Assembly (NCBI GenBank): GCA_018715445.1
Contig: DVLP01000414.1
Location: 1-20,429 of the forward strand
Source of the DNA: Candidatus Avipropionibacterium avicola
GTDB lineage: Bacteria > Actinomycetota > Actinomycetes > Propionibacteriales > Propionibacteriaceae
Reading direction: 5' to 3'
DNA length: 20,429 bases
Shown here: positions 13,922 through 20,429 of the stretch, in pieces
Numbering within the stretch: position 1 is the stretch's first letter
Layout: every line of letters begins with the position of its first letter
Made by a program: the position numbers and the translations under genes
Notes under the pieces: generated by a model
The model's database searches: none
What the model was told of the DNA's origin: nothing
What the model saw: only the letters and a program-made list of their open reading frames with translations

Positions 13922-14769
13922 TGAATGCATGGGGCACCCACCAGCTCGACCTTGTCGGTCAACGGATCCGCTACGCCCTCGGTGCCGGAGTCCGGACGAG
14001 TCGTCGCGCACCGTTGCTGTTCCTCCACGGAGGTGCGGTCGACCACCGGATGTGGGGTCCTCAGCTGACCGGTTTTCCGGACCGTGTCCGCATCGCCCCG
14101 GATGCACGTGGCCACGGTGGCTCCTCCGAGGTGACCGGTGACTGTCGCCTGACCGACGACGTGGTCGCCCTGCTCGACGCCCTCGAGATCGACCGTGCGG
14201 TCCTGGTCGGGGTGTCGATGGGTGGTGGCACCGCGGTCGACACCGCCCTCGAACATCCCGACCGGGTCATGGGCCTGGTGGTCAGTGGCACCGGCACCAG
14301 CGAGCCCGAGTTCACCGACCCGTGGGTCCTGGACGCTTTCGCCGCGTGGGCCGATGCCGGGGCTCGGGGCGATGCCGAGGCCTGGATCGCGGCCTTCATG
14401 CGCTTCACCACCGGGCCGGGACGGAGCCGTGCCCAGCTCGATCCGCAGGTCTGGAGCCTGGTCGAGACGATGGCCCGTGACGTCCTCGCCGAACACGTCA
14501 CGATCGGTCCCGACGGTCGGCCGGTGCCGCCGCAGGCTCCGGTCCCGGTCACCGACACCTGGGCCCGTCTCGGTCGGGTCCAGGTCCCGGTGCTCGCGCT
14601 GTGCGGCAGTGCCGACTCGGTCGACCACCGTCGGCTCGGGCGCCGACTGGCCGAGCAGGTCCCGTACGGGGAGTACGACGAGGTCACCGGTGCTCATTAC
14701 CCGAACCTGGAGGACCCGGACACCTTCAACGCTGCAGTTGGGGCGTTCCTGTCGCGGCATCGGCTCTGA
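13921..14769 (+). CDS. Alpha/beta hydrolase (cytoplasmic)
   Basis: This 282-residue protein is of the usual length for single-domain alpha/beta hydrolases and has no signal peptide. The oxyanion segment FLHGGAVDHRMW is at residues 34-45, DARGHGGSS at 61-69, the nucleophile elbow GVSMGG with Ser99, a likely acid Asp232 in GSADSVD, and His259 in GAHYPNLEDP. The pattern resembles hydrolases related to 3-oxoadipate enol-lactonase and haloperoxidase-like esterases, but the substrate cannot be told. The ATG at 13921 adjoins MarR operator O2; no ribosome-binding site is seen, so a leaderless message is likely. Its 3' end overlaps the convergent DUF2871 gene by 44 bases. Confidence 0.9.
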   Translation: MNAWGTHQLDLVGQRIRYALGAGVRTSRRAPLLFLHGGAVDHRMWGPQLTGFPDRVRIAPDARGHGGSSEVTGDCRLTDDVVALLDALEIDRAVLVGVSMGGGTAVDTALEHPDRVMGLVVSGTGTSEPEFTDPWVLDAFAAWADAGARGDAEAWIAAFMRFTTGPGRSRAQLDPQVWSLVETMARDVLAEHVTIGPDGRPVPPQAPVPVTDTWARLGRVQVPVLALCGSADSVDHRRLGRRLAEQVPYGEYDEVTGAHYPNLEDPDTFNAAVGAFLSRHRL

Positions 14770-15166
14770 TCGAGCGCCACAGGTTCACCATCAGCAGGAC
14801 CATCCCGGCCGACAGCGCCATGTGGCCGAGGCCGGCGATCCCGGCGATCATCGCGGAGGACTCCTGTCCCAGGACGGTGAGACACCCGTGCCAGACCAAC
14901 ATCCCCGCCGTCAGCAGCAGGCCGACGTTGTGCAGCCAGAAGAACCAGCCGAAGAACTTGCTCTGCGACAGGGCGAACAGCTTGTCGAGTGCCAGCACCA
15001 CCAGCAGGACGATGAAGCCGAGGGTGAGCAGATGGGTGTGGGCCAGTCCGAGTTGGGTGAACTGACCCTCGGGGAAGTCGTTCAGCTTGGTGAACTCGCG
15101 ATAGAACAGCCCCGACGCCACACCGACGATCAGCCAGGTGGTGGAGGCAACGAACAGACGACGCAT
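14726..15166 (-). CDS. DUF2871 family membrane protein
   Basis: This 146-residue protein has four predicted membrane helices: about 5-20, 42-62, 74-94 and 106-127. The segment FYREFTKLNDFPEG followed by LGLAHTHLLTLGFIVLLVV is characteristic of the DUF2871 family, whose function is unknown. Histidines in the helices (AHTH, LHNVG, WHGC and GLGHMAL) resemble those of heme- or metal-holding membrane proteins; that role is only a suggestion. The ATG at 15166 has AAAGGA at five-base spacing, which decides the start over an in-frame upstream ATG at 15223. It is the last gene before the two-component operon on this strand, separated by 196 bases. Confidence 0.85.
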   Translation of the reverse strand: MRRLFVASTTWLIVGVASGLFYREFTKLNDFPEGQFTQLGLAHTHLLTLGFIVLLVVLALDKLFALSQSKFFGWFFWLHNVGLLLTAGMLVWHGCLTVLGQESSAMIAGIAGLGHMALSAGMVLLMVNLWRSIRADAATGTPQLQR

Positions 15167-15324
15167 GGGATTCCTTTCGGGTCTGGGATCCAGCCTCCCC
15201 GTCCCGATCGCCCCACCCATCAACCAAAAGGTGGATCTCCGGCCGTCCGATCCGGTTGACCTACGTTGCGACGGTCTGCACCACGTTCCTCGGCATGCTA
15301 ACCGAGCGAACGGATGCAGGATCC

Positions 15325-15359
15325 GCCCAACGTGGGCAGAACGCGGGGATCGTGCCCCG
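15325..15359 (-). terminator. Two tandem hairpins after the response-regulator gene
   Basis: GCCCA-ACG-TGGGC (15325-15337) and CGGGG-ATCGTG-CCCCG (15344-15359) are perfect short stems just downstream of the response-regulator stop at 15363. They lack a U-tract, as is common in high-GC terminators. They are the best candidate for the end of the MMPL-kinase-regulator operon. Confidence 0.45.
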
Positions 15360-15362
15360 GGG

Positions 15363-15986
15363 TCAGACCAGTCCGGTCTCGCGAGCCACGGAGATCGCGC
15401 GGGAGCGGTTGGTGACGCCGAGCTTGTCGAAGATGTGCACCAGGTGGGTCTTCACGGTGGCCTCGGTGACGAACAGCTCCTTGGCGATCTCGCGGTTCGA
15501 GGCTCCGGTGTCGAGCATCCGCAGCACCTCCAGCTCGCGCTCGGTCAGCTGCAGTCGGGGCGACCGCAACGCCTTGGCCACCCGAGCGTTGAGCTGTGGG
15601 GTCAGGACCAGCTTGCCGGCAGCGGCCTGACCGATCGCGGCCACGATCGCCTCGGGGGGACTGTCCTTCAGCAGGTAGCCGGCCGCCCCGGCCTCGACGG
15701 CACCGAGGATCTCGGCGTCCCGATCGAAGGTGGTGAGGATGATGACCGCCGGCGCCGGGTCCTGTCGCCGCAGCGCCGCCGTGGTCCGTACCCCGTCCAT
15801 GCCTTCACCCAGGCGCAGGTCGCACAGCACCACGTCCGGCTGCAGCTTGGCGGCCAGGACAACGGCCTCCTCACCGGTAGCGGCCTCGGCGATGATGTCG
15901 ACGTCGGGATGAGCGGTGAACAGTGCGCGCAGGCCGGCGCGGACGATGGGGTGGTCGTCGACCAACATCACTTGCAGCGCGGTCAC
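15363..15986 (-). CDS. NarL/LuxR-type response regulator
   Basis: This 207-residue protein combines a receiver domain (residues 4-118) and a LuxR/GerE DNA-binding domain (about 143-205). The acidic pair Asp10/Asp11, the phosphoacceptor Asp56 in DVVLCDLRLG, the switch Thr85/Thr86 region and Lys107 in YLLKDSP are all present, so it should be phosphorylatable. The DNA-binding part has LTERELEVLRML and SNREIAKELFVTEATVKTHLVHI. It starts with GTG at 15986, overlapping the kinase stop by four bases (GTGA), so the two are translationally coupled and are a cognate pair. The likely target is the MMPL operon itself or another efflux system; this is inference. Confidence 0.95.
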   Translation of the reverse strand: MTALQVMLVDDHPIVRAGLRALFTAHPDVDIIAEAATGEEAVVLAAKLQPDVVLCDLRLGEGMDGVRTTAALRRQDPAPAVIILTTFDRDAEILGAVEAGAAGYLLKDSPPEAIVAAIGQAAAGKLVLTPQLNARVAKALRSPRLQLTERELEVLRMLDTGASNREIAKELFVTEATVKTHLVHIFDKLGVTNRSRAISVARETGLV

Positions 15987-17209
15987 TGCTCGCCTCCGAT
16001 CGGCAGCCAGGCCGACAGCGCGGTGCCGTCACCCGGGGCGGTCTCGATGTCCAGGTTGCCGCCGAGGTCGCGCAGTCGTGCCCGCATCGCGCGCAACCCG
16101 TAGCCGCTGCCGTCGCTGGGACGCTCACCGTCCCAGCCGGCCAGGTCGAAGCCGATCCCGTCGTCCACGATGTCCAGGCGGACGACGTCGCCCCCATCGA
16201 CCAGGCTCACCACGACCCGCTCGGCCCGGGCGTGGGTACGGACGTTGGCCAGTGCCGACTGGGCGGTGCGCAGCAGCGCCACCTCGCCGCCGACCCCCAG
16301 GGCAGGCACCGTCGGATCGACCCGCAGATCGGTCCGCAGCCCGGTGTCGTCCTGCAGTCGGGTCAGCATGCGCCGCAGCGCCTCACCGAGCGCCGAGCCC
16401 TCCAGCTCGGCCGGCATCATCGCGTTGACGATCCGGCGGGTGTCGGCCAGTCCCTCGGCGGCCATCTGCTGGATCTGGCCCAGCGCCCGCCGTGACTCCT
16501 CGGGGACGTCCTCGCGATCACCGGCCGAGCGGGCCAGCATTCCGATCGAGGACAGGCTCTGGGCGATCGTGTCGTGGATGTCACGCGACAGCCGGGTGCG
16601 CTCGACGCCGGCCCCGGACTCACGTTGGGTCCGGGCGAGCTCGTCCTGCAGCTGCGCCATCTCCTCCTGGGTGCTCACCAAGGAGTTGATCAGCCGGCGA
16701 CGTTCCCGACCGTCGCGGACCAACTCGAGGTACCCACGGGAGATCCCCAGCGCAAAGATCCCTCCCACCAGGGGGCCGATGACATTGGCGTACGAGGTCG
16801 TCCCGTGGTGCAGCACCGGCGCTCCGGCGACCACGGCGAAGACCGCGACGGCGAACGGCACCGCCCACCGCAGCGGCATCACGAAACCGGCCAGCAGCCA
16901 CAGCGGGAACGCCAACCAGACGAACTCGGCCGACACCACGACCGCGCCGATCCACACGGCGGCGAGCAGGCCGAGCCAGATGGCACCCCGGCGCCGGTCC
17001 CGGCTCCGCCTCGCCAGGGCCAGCCCGATGCCGTACCAGCCGAGGAAGCCCACGGCGACCGCCACGGTCCATCCGACGGTCGCACCGGCGCCGATGGCCC
17101 GTGCGGCGCCGATCACCACCAGCACGACGGTGATGACGGCCTGGCCCACGCGGATGGCGTGGACCAGGCCCGGCTCAGCCGGCGACCGGGACGCGCGACG
17201 GGACGTCAT
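15983..17209 (-). CDS. Sensor histidine kinase (HisKA_3 / NarX type)
   Basis: This 408-residue membrane kinase has four to six helices in residues 17-160 and no large extracytoplasmic domain, so it probably senses the membrane or a lipophilic compound. A coiled coil runs from about 163 to 200, followed by the HisKA_3 phosphoacceptor ERTRLSRDIHDTIAQSLSSI with His212. The ATPase domain has the N box around Asn322 (ALANVRTHARA), DDGIGFD at 349-355 and GSGYGLRAM at 368-375. The ATG at 17209 overlaps the MMPL gene end by 35 bases, and its own end overlaps the response regulator by four. Co-transcription with the exporter suggests the pair controls or monitors export. Confidence 0.95.
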   Translation of the reverse strand: MTSRRASRSPAEPGLVHAIRVGQAVITVVLVVIGAARAIGAGATVGWTVAVAVGFLGWYGIGLALARRSRDRRRGAIWLGLLAAVWIGAVVVSAEFVWLAFPLWLLAGFVMPLRWAVPFAVAVFAVVAGAPVLHHGTTSYANVIGPLVGGIFALGISRGYLELVRDGRERRRLINSLVSTQEEMAQLQDELARTQRESGAGVERTRLSRDIHDTIAQSLSSIGMLARSAGDREDVPEESRRALGQIQQMAAEGLADTRRIVNAMMPAELEGSALGEALRRMLTRLQDDTGLRTDLRVDPTVPALGVGGEVALLRTAQSALANVRTHARAERVVVSLVDGGDVVRLDIVDDGIGFDLAGWDGERPSDGSGYGLRAMRARLRDLGGNLDIETAPGDGTALSAWLPIGGEQ

Positions 17210-19262
17210 GGTCCGATTCTTCCCCCTCCGGCGGCGTGGGGCGAGCCGATCCGATCCGCCGGGGCCACCACATCCGGTCCCCGAGCAGGGAGAACAGCGC
17301 CGGGACGACCAGGCTGCGGACCACCAGGGTGTCGACCAGCACGCCGAGGCAGACCGTCAGCCCGATCTGGCCGAGGGTGACCAGCGGCAGCAGTCCCAGG
17401 GCGGCGAAGACCCCGGCGAGCACCACGCCAGCACTGGTGATCACTGCCCCGGTCGAGGCGAGTGCGTTCACCATCCCGGCACGGGTGCCGACCCGGGCTG
17501 CCTCCGACTGGGCGCGGTGCACCAGGAAGATCGTGTAGTCCACGCCGAGGGCGACCAGGAACAGGAAGGACAGCAACGGGACCTGCAGGTCGAGGGCGTC
17601 CCAGCCGAACACCGTCCGGCTCAGCCAGGAGCCGGCACCGATCGCTGCGGTGGCACTGGCCAGGTTGACCACGAGCAGCACCACCGGTGCGACCGCGGCC
17701 CGGACCAGCAGCACCAGCACGACCAGGGTGACGAGCAGGACCAACGGGGCGATCAGCAGCAGGTCGCGGGTGTTGCCGTCGCGGGCATCGACGTCGACCG
17801 CACTCTGTCCACCGACCAGAACCTCACCCGGTACGGCATCGGCCGCGGCCCGCAGGTCGACGACCAACTGATGACTCTCCTGCGTCCCGGGCGCAGGCTC
17901 GCCGGTGACGGAGAACTTCACCCACTCCTGGTCATTGCTCTCGGTCGGCTGGGACACCCGGACCACGCCCGGGACGGAGTCCAGCGCGTCGGCGACCTCA
18001 TCGGCGTGCTCGGCCTCGGCGACCACCGTCAACGGCTGGGCCTGACCGGGCGGGAAGTGGTCGGCCAGCGTTTCCAGCCCGGCCGCGGACTCCGACGGGA
18101 CCCGGAACTTCTCGACCTGGCTCAACCCGACGGTCGTGCCGACCAGCCCGGCGGCCATCACGCCCAGCAGTGCCACACCAGTGATCAGCGGCACCCAGGG
18201 ACGGCGCACCACGCCGGTGGCGACCCGGCGCCAGACCCGCCCGTGACGGGCGGCATCGGGGCGGGGGACGAAGGGCCAGAACACCCGCGGTCCACAGATC
18301 GCCAGGGCGGGCGGCAATACCAGTAGCACGGCGGCCAGCGCGATCAGCAGACCGACCGCCGAGGAGACGCCGAGCCCATGGGTGCCGGGGATCACGGCCA
18401 GCACCAAGGTCAGCAGGGAGACCACGACGGTGAGGTTGGAGGCGACGATCGCCGGGACCGTCCGCCGCCAGGCCGTGGCCAGCGCGGCGCGGTGATCGGT
18501 CTGGTGGTGCAGCTCCTCGCGGTAGCGCGACACCAGCAACAGCGCGTAGTTGGTGCCGGCACCGAAGACCAGCACGCTGACGATCCCGGTGTCGAACTGC
18601 AGGTCCCACAGGTTGCCGAGCCCGGCGGTGACCTTGTTGGCGACCTGGTCGGCGATCCCGACCACGGCGAGCGGGACCAGCCACAGCACGGGGGAGCGGT
18701 AGGTGACGATCAGCAGCACCGCGACGATCGCGATGGTCACGATCAGCAGGGTGAAGTCCGCCCCGTCGAAGGAGGCCGCCACGTCCACGCCGAAGGCGGG
18801 GCCGCCGGTGACCTGCAGGGTGAGGTCGCCGGCCTGGGAGGCGGTCACCTCCCGTACCAGCTCGACGGCATGTTCGGCGTCGTCGCCCACCGTGAGGGTC
18901 ACCTGGACCACGGCCGCCTCGCCGTCCTCGCTGGGGAACGGGCCCAGGGCTCGGCCGTCGGTGGCCTCCTCCAGGGCCGGGACCAGGGGCTCCAGCTCGC
19001 TCAGGTCGTTCGGATCGAGGGCGGCGCCGTCGGGTCGGCTCGCCACCACCAGCAGGGTCCCCTCATCGGCGCCGGGGAACTTCTCCAGCAGCTCGGTCAC
19101 CCGCGACGACTCCGAGTCGGCGGGAGCGGAATCGGTCCCGGTGTCGAGCGACACCCCGCGCAACAGGCCCATCAGACCCACCAGGACAACCACCCCCAGC
19201 ACCAACCAGATCCGGGCTCCTCGGCGGGAGGTCAGGCTTTCGGACACAGCACCACGTCTCAT
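17175..19262 (-). CDS. MMPL/RND-superfamily exporter (ActII-3-like)
   Basis: This 695-residue transporter has the duplicated RND layout: TM1 (18-35), an outer domain (38-168), TM2-6 (170-325), a TM7 near 357-378, a second outer domain (380-500) and TM8-12 (502-675). It probably moves a lipid or hydrophobic small molecule using the proton gradient. The second-half relay motif is GVDYTIFLVHR with Asp575-Tyr576, but the first-half motif reads GAGTNYALLLVSRYRE, with Asn238 where family members often have Asp. The ATG at 19262 was chosen because the basic N-terminus and TM1 follow; in-frame ATGs at 19316 and 19331 would begin inside or upstream of an operator-like palindrome. It is first in an operon with a two-component system. 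Confidence 0.92.
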   Translation of the reverse strand: MRRGAVSESLTSRRGARIWLVLGVVVLVGLMGLLRGVSLDTGTDSAPADSESSRVTELLEKFPGADEGTLLVVASRPDGAALDPNDLSELEPLVPALEEATDGRALGPFPSEDGEAAVVQVTLTVGDDAEHAVELVREVTASQAGDLTLQVTGGPAFGVDVAASFDGADFTLLIVTIAIVAVLLIVTYRSPVLWLVPLAVVGIADQVANKVTAGLGNLWDLQFDTGIVSVLVFGAGTNYALLLVSRYREELHHQTDHRAALATAWRRTVPAIVASNLTVVVSLLTLVLAVIPGTHGLGVSSAVGLLIALAAVLLVLPPALAICGPRVFWPFVPRPDAARHGRVWRRVATGVVRRPWVPLITGVALLGVMAAGLVGTTVGLSQVEKFRVPSESAAGLETLADHFPPGQAQPLTVVAEAEHADEVADALDSVPGVVRVSQPTESNDQEWVKFSVTGEPAPGTQESHQLVVDLRAAADAVPGEVLVGGQSAVDVDARDGNTRDLLLIAPLVLLVTLVVLVLLVRAAVAPVVLLVVNLASATAAIGAGSWLSRTVFGWDALDLQVPLLSFLFLVALGVDYTIFLVHRAQSEAARVGTRAGMVNALASTGAVITSAGVVLAGVFAALGLLPLVTLGQIGLTVCLGVLVDTLVVRSLVVPALFSLLGDRMWWPRRIGSARPTPPEGEESDHDVPSRVPVAG

Positions 19263-19296
19263 GGTGTCCAGCACACCGGATCGCGGCCGTCCGGAC

Positions 19297-19314
19297 GTCA
19301 ACCGAACGGTTGAC
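19297..19314. promoter_or_regulatory. Perfect 18-bp palindrome upstream of the MMPL gene
   Basis: GTCAACCG-AA-CGGTTGAC is an 8-2-8 perfect inverted repeat, 34 bases upstream of the ATG at 19262. On the minus strand it contains a -35-like TTGACG, so a bound protein would block the promoter. The size and symmetry fit a TetR-type operator; no TetR gene is adjacent, and the TetR at 12787 has a different operator sequence. Confidence 0.65.
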
Positions 19315-19421
19315 ATCTGGGGCCTTTGCATGGTCCCCGAGAGGCGGTTCACATCCCGAGACCAGCGTTTTTTGGCGTCCCCATGCGGGTTGGAGCAGAA
19401 TTGGCCTGCGACACGCCGACA

Positions 19422-19467
19422 ACCACATCTAGGGGGGCTTGCCACCTCTGAACCCAAGGGGTAGTGT
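19422..19467 (+). promoter_or_regulatory. nrdH promoter with two candidate NrdR boxes
   Basis: TTGCCA (19439-19444) and TAGTGT (19462-19467) are 17 bases apart and form a good promoter, with transcription starting near 19474. Two 16-base segments resemble halves of the NrdR box: ACCACATCTAGGGGGG (19422-19437) upstream of the -35, and ACCCAAGGGGTAGTGT (19452-19467) covering the -10. Their centres are 30 bases apart, close to the roughly three helical turns known for paired NrdR boxes. Each matches only partly, so the NrdR assignment is moderate. Confidence 0.55.
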
Positions 19468-19533
19468 CTCGATCCACGACATCGGTGAAACTACACGGAT
19501 GTAAGAGGTCCACCAGGGAAGGGCTAGGGCGCC

Positions 19534-19773
19534 ATGACGATCAAGGTCTACAGCAAGCCATCGTGTGTTCAGTGCACGGCGACGTACCGGGCGCTCGACA
19601 AGCTCGGTCTGGAGTACGAGATCACTGATCTCGCAGCTGACGAGGCAGCCCTCATGGAGGTCCTCGCCATGGGCTACCAGCAGGTCCCCGTGGTCGTCGC
19701 CGGTGACGAGCACTGGTCCGGGTTCCGGCCCGACATGATCAAGGCAGCGGCCACGCGCGAACAGGTCGCCTGA
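19534..19773 (+). CDS. nrdH: Glutaredoxin-like electron donor NrdH for class Ib ribonucleotide reductase
   Basis: This 79-residue redoxin re-reduces the class Ib ribonucleotide reductase NrdE. The redox-active CVQC motif is at residues 11-14, preceded by VYSKPS. The family motif VPVVVAGDEHWSGFRPD, which includes the cis-proline, lies at about residues 51-67. The length is typical. The ATG at 19534 follows an AGGG-rich stretch about seven to nine bases upstream. It is the first gene of the nrdH-nrdI-nrdE cluster, transcribed from the promoter near 19439-19467 with a leader of about 60 bases. It is divergent from the MMPL operon. Confidence 0.96.
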   Translation: MTIKVYSKPSCVQCTATYRALDKLGLEYEITDLAADEAALMEVLAMGYQQVPVVVAGDEHWSGFRPDMIKAAATREQVA

Positions 19774-19836
19774 GCACTTTCTGCACCAACTTCATCCTGG
19801 CCGGCAGCGGGACGTTCCGCCGCCGCGTCACCCCTG

Positions 19837-19862
19837 CGGGCACGGTCGATCGGCCGTGCCCG
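19837..19862 (+). terminator. Strong hairpin between nrdH and nrdI
   Basis: CGGGCACGG (19837-19845) and CCGTGCCCG (19854-19862) form a perfect 9-bp GC-rich stem with an 8-base loop. It lies in the unusually long 146-base gap between nrdH and nrdI. There is no U-tract after it, so it may act as a partial terminator or an mRNA-stabilising element that gives more nrdH than nrdIE. Confidence 0.5.
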
Positions 19863-19919
19863 TAAGACACCCCACAGCAACACCGCGGCAGGCTTCGAGC
19901 ACGAGAGGAGGAGGGACAC

Positions 19920-20309
19920 ATGGTTCGCCTGGTCTACTTCTCCTCGGTCACCGAGAACACGCACCGCTTCGTGACCAAGGTCGGCGCCCCTGCCGACCGG
20001 ATCCCGCTGCACGCCAATGACCCCTTCCTCACGGTGGACGAGCCGTACGTGCTCGTCACCCCCACCTACGGAGGGGGCGACGGCAGGGGAGCGGTCCCGA
20101 AGCAGGTGATCAAGTTCCTCAACGACCCCGGGAACCGGAGCCACATCCGGGGTGTGATCTCTGCCGGCAACACCAACTTCGGCGAGGCCTACGGTCTCGC
20201 CGGTGACATCGTCGCCCGCAAGTGCGAGGTGGCACACCTGTATCGATTCGAACTCATGGGGACCCCCGACGACGTCGACCGGGTCCGCGAAGGGCTGAAG
20301 AAACTGTGA
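19920..20309 (+). CDS. nrdI: Flavodoxin-like NrdI, activator of the class Ib ribonucleotide reductase
   Basis: This 129-residue flavoprotein supplies the oxidant that assembles the dimanganese-tyrosyl radical in NrdF. The N-terminal FMN phosphate loop [11 protein letters not shown] is at residues 7-17, [17 protein letters not shown] at about 47-63 is the NrdI family signature, and [17 protein letters not shown] at about 80-96 contacts the flavin. The length is usual. The ATG is preceded by a very strong AGGAGG at five-base spacing. Its stop overlaps the nrdE start by four bases (GTGA), indicating coupling. Confidence 0.96.
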   Translation: MVRLVYFSSVTENTHRFVTKVGAPADRIPLHANDPFLTVDEPYVLVTPTYGGGDGRGAVPKQVIKFLNDPGNRSHIRGVISAGNTNFGEAYGLAGDIVARKCEVAHLYRFELMGTPDDVDRVREGLKKL

Positions 20310-20429
20310 CTGCAACACTGATGACCGACACCGGCACCGAAGGGGTCACCCCCGAGGTGGACTACCACGCGCTGAACGCGCAGCTGAACCTCTATGACGG
20401 CGAGGGTCGGATCCAGTTCGAGGCCGACC
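20306..20429 (+). CDS. nrdE: Class Ib ribonucleoside-diphosphate reductase alpha subunit NrdE, N-terminus (cut by window edge)
   Basis: Only about 41 codons are present before the right edge. The sequence [23 protein letters not shown] is the characteristic start of NrdE, the large subunit that reduces ribonucleoside diphosphates using electrons from NrdH. The GTG at 20306 overlaps the nrdI stop; an in-frame ATG at 20321 is an alternative that would drop five residues. Neither has a separate strong ribosome-binding site, which favours coupling to nrdI. The nrdF partner should lie beyond the window. Confidence 0.92.
   Translation, partial: MTATLMTDTGTEGVTPEVDYHALNAQLNLYDGEGRIQFEAD

Noticed and set aside
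16170..18326. A 718-codon open frame on the plus strand
   Set aside because: It is antisense to the MMPL, kinase and regulator genes, has low-complexity Ser/Arg/Gln/His composition and no domain; it is a by-product of GC-rich codon use.
19368..19373. T6 tract as a terminator
   Set aside because: No adjacent stem was found, and it lies in the divergent region between the MMPL operon and nrdH where no gene ends.

Overview
The window is high-GC DNA of actinobacterial character. The supporting signs are short 5' leaders or apparently leaderless starts, frequent GTG starts, Tat-dependent lipoprotein and exported proteins, a DtxR/IdeR-type iron box, a nrdH-nrdI-nrdE cluster, an ActII-3-like MMPL protein and a DUF2871 protein. 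Placement near the Propionibacteriales is a guess from gene content only. No tRNA, rRNA, CRISPR array, intact insertion sequence or phage gene was seen, and no gene-free stretch exceeds 300 bases.

Left part (1-7575, all minus strand). A sugar-type uptake locus consists of a LacI repressor, a Tat/lipoprotein ABC solute-binding protein, and the start of a Tat-exported protein that runs off the left edge. The binding-protein gene has a readable promoter with a LacI-like operator at its transcription start. No permease or ATPase lies in the window. Upstream are a SAM methyltransferase, a large LuxR-type regulator with an NTPase domain, and a Tat-exported SGNH hydrolase whose stop overlaps the regulator's start.

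Middle part (7576-15166). Small accessory units follow one another. There is an iron box next to a 5'-truncated ECF-transporter T subunit, then a polytopic membrane protein. Next come a SUMF1-fold protein lacking the copper cysteines, a small membrane protein, and a YidC/Oxa1 insertase behind a small membrane protein. Two alpha/beta hydrolases follow, each divergent from its probable repressor (TetR and MarR) with paired operators between them. A DUF2871 membrane protein ends the section. Several convergent pairs overlap at their 3' ends.

Right part (15363-20429). A minus-strand operon encodes an MMPL exporter, a sensor kinase and a NarL-type response regulator, with overlapping junctions and a perfect 18-bp palindrome ahead of it. 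Divergent from it is the class Ib ribonucleotide reductase cluster: nrdH, nrdI and the beginning of nrdE. It has a clear promoter and two candidate NrdR boxes.

I did not find a clearly new defence or mobile system. The best leads are a nested RNA structure that would hide the yidC ribosome-binding site inside the end of the upstream gene, the iron box joined to a decapitated ECF-T gene, the Asp-to-Asn change in the first MMPL relay motif, the cysteine-less SUMF1 protein, and several well-defined operators.
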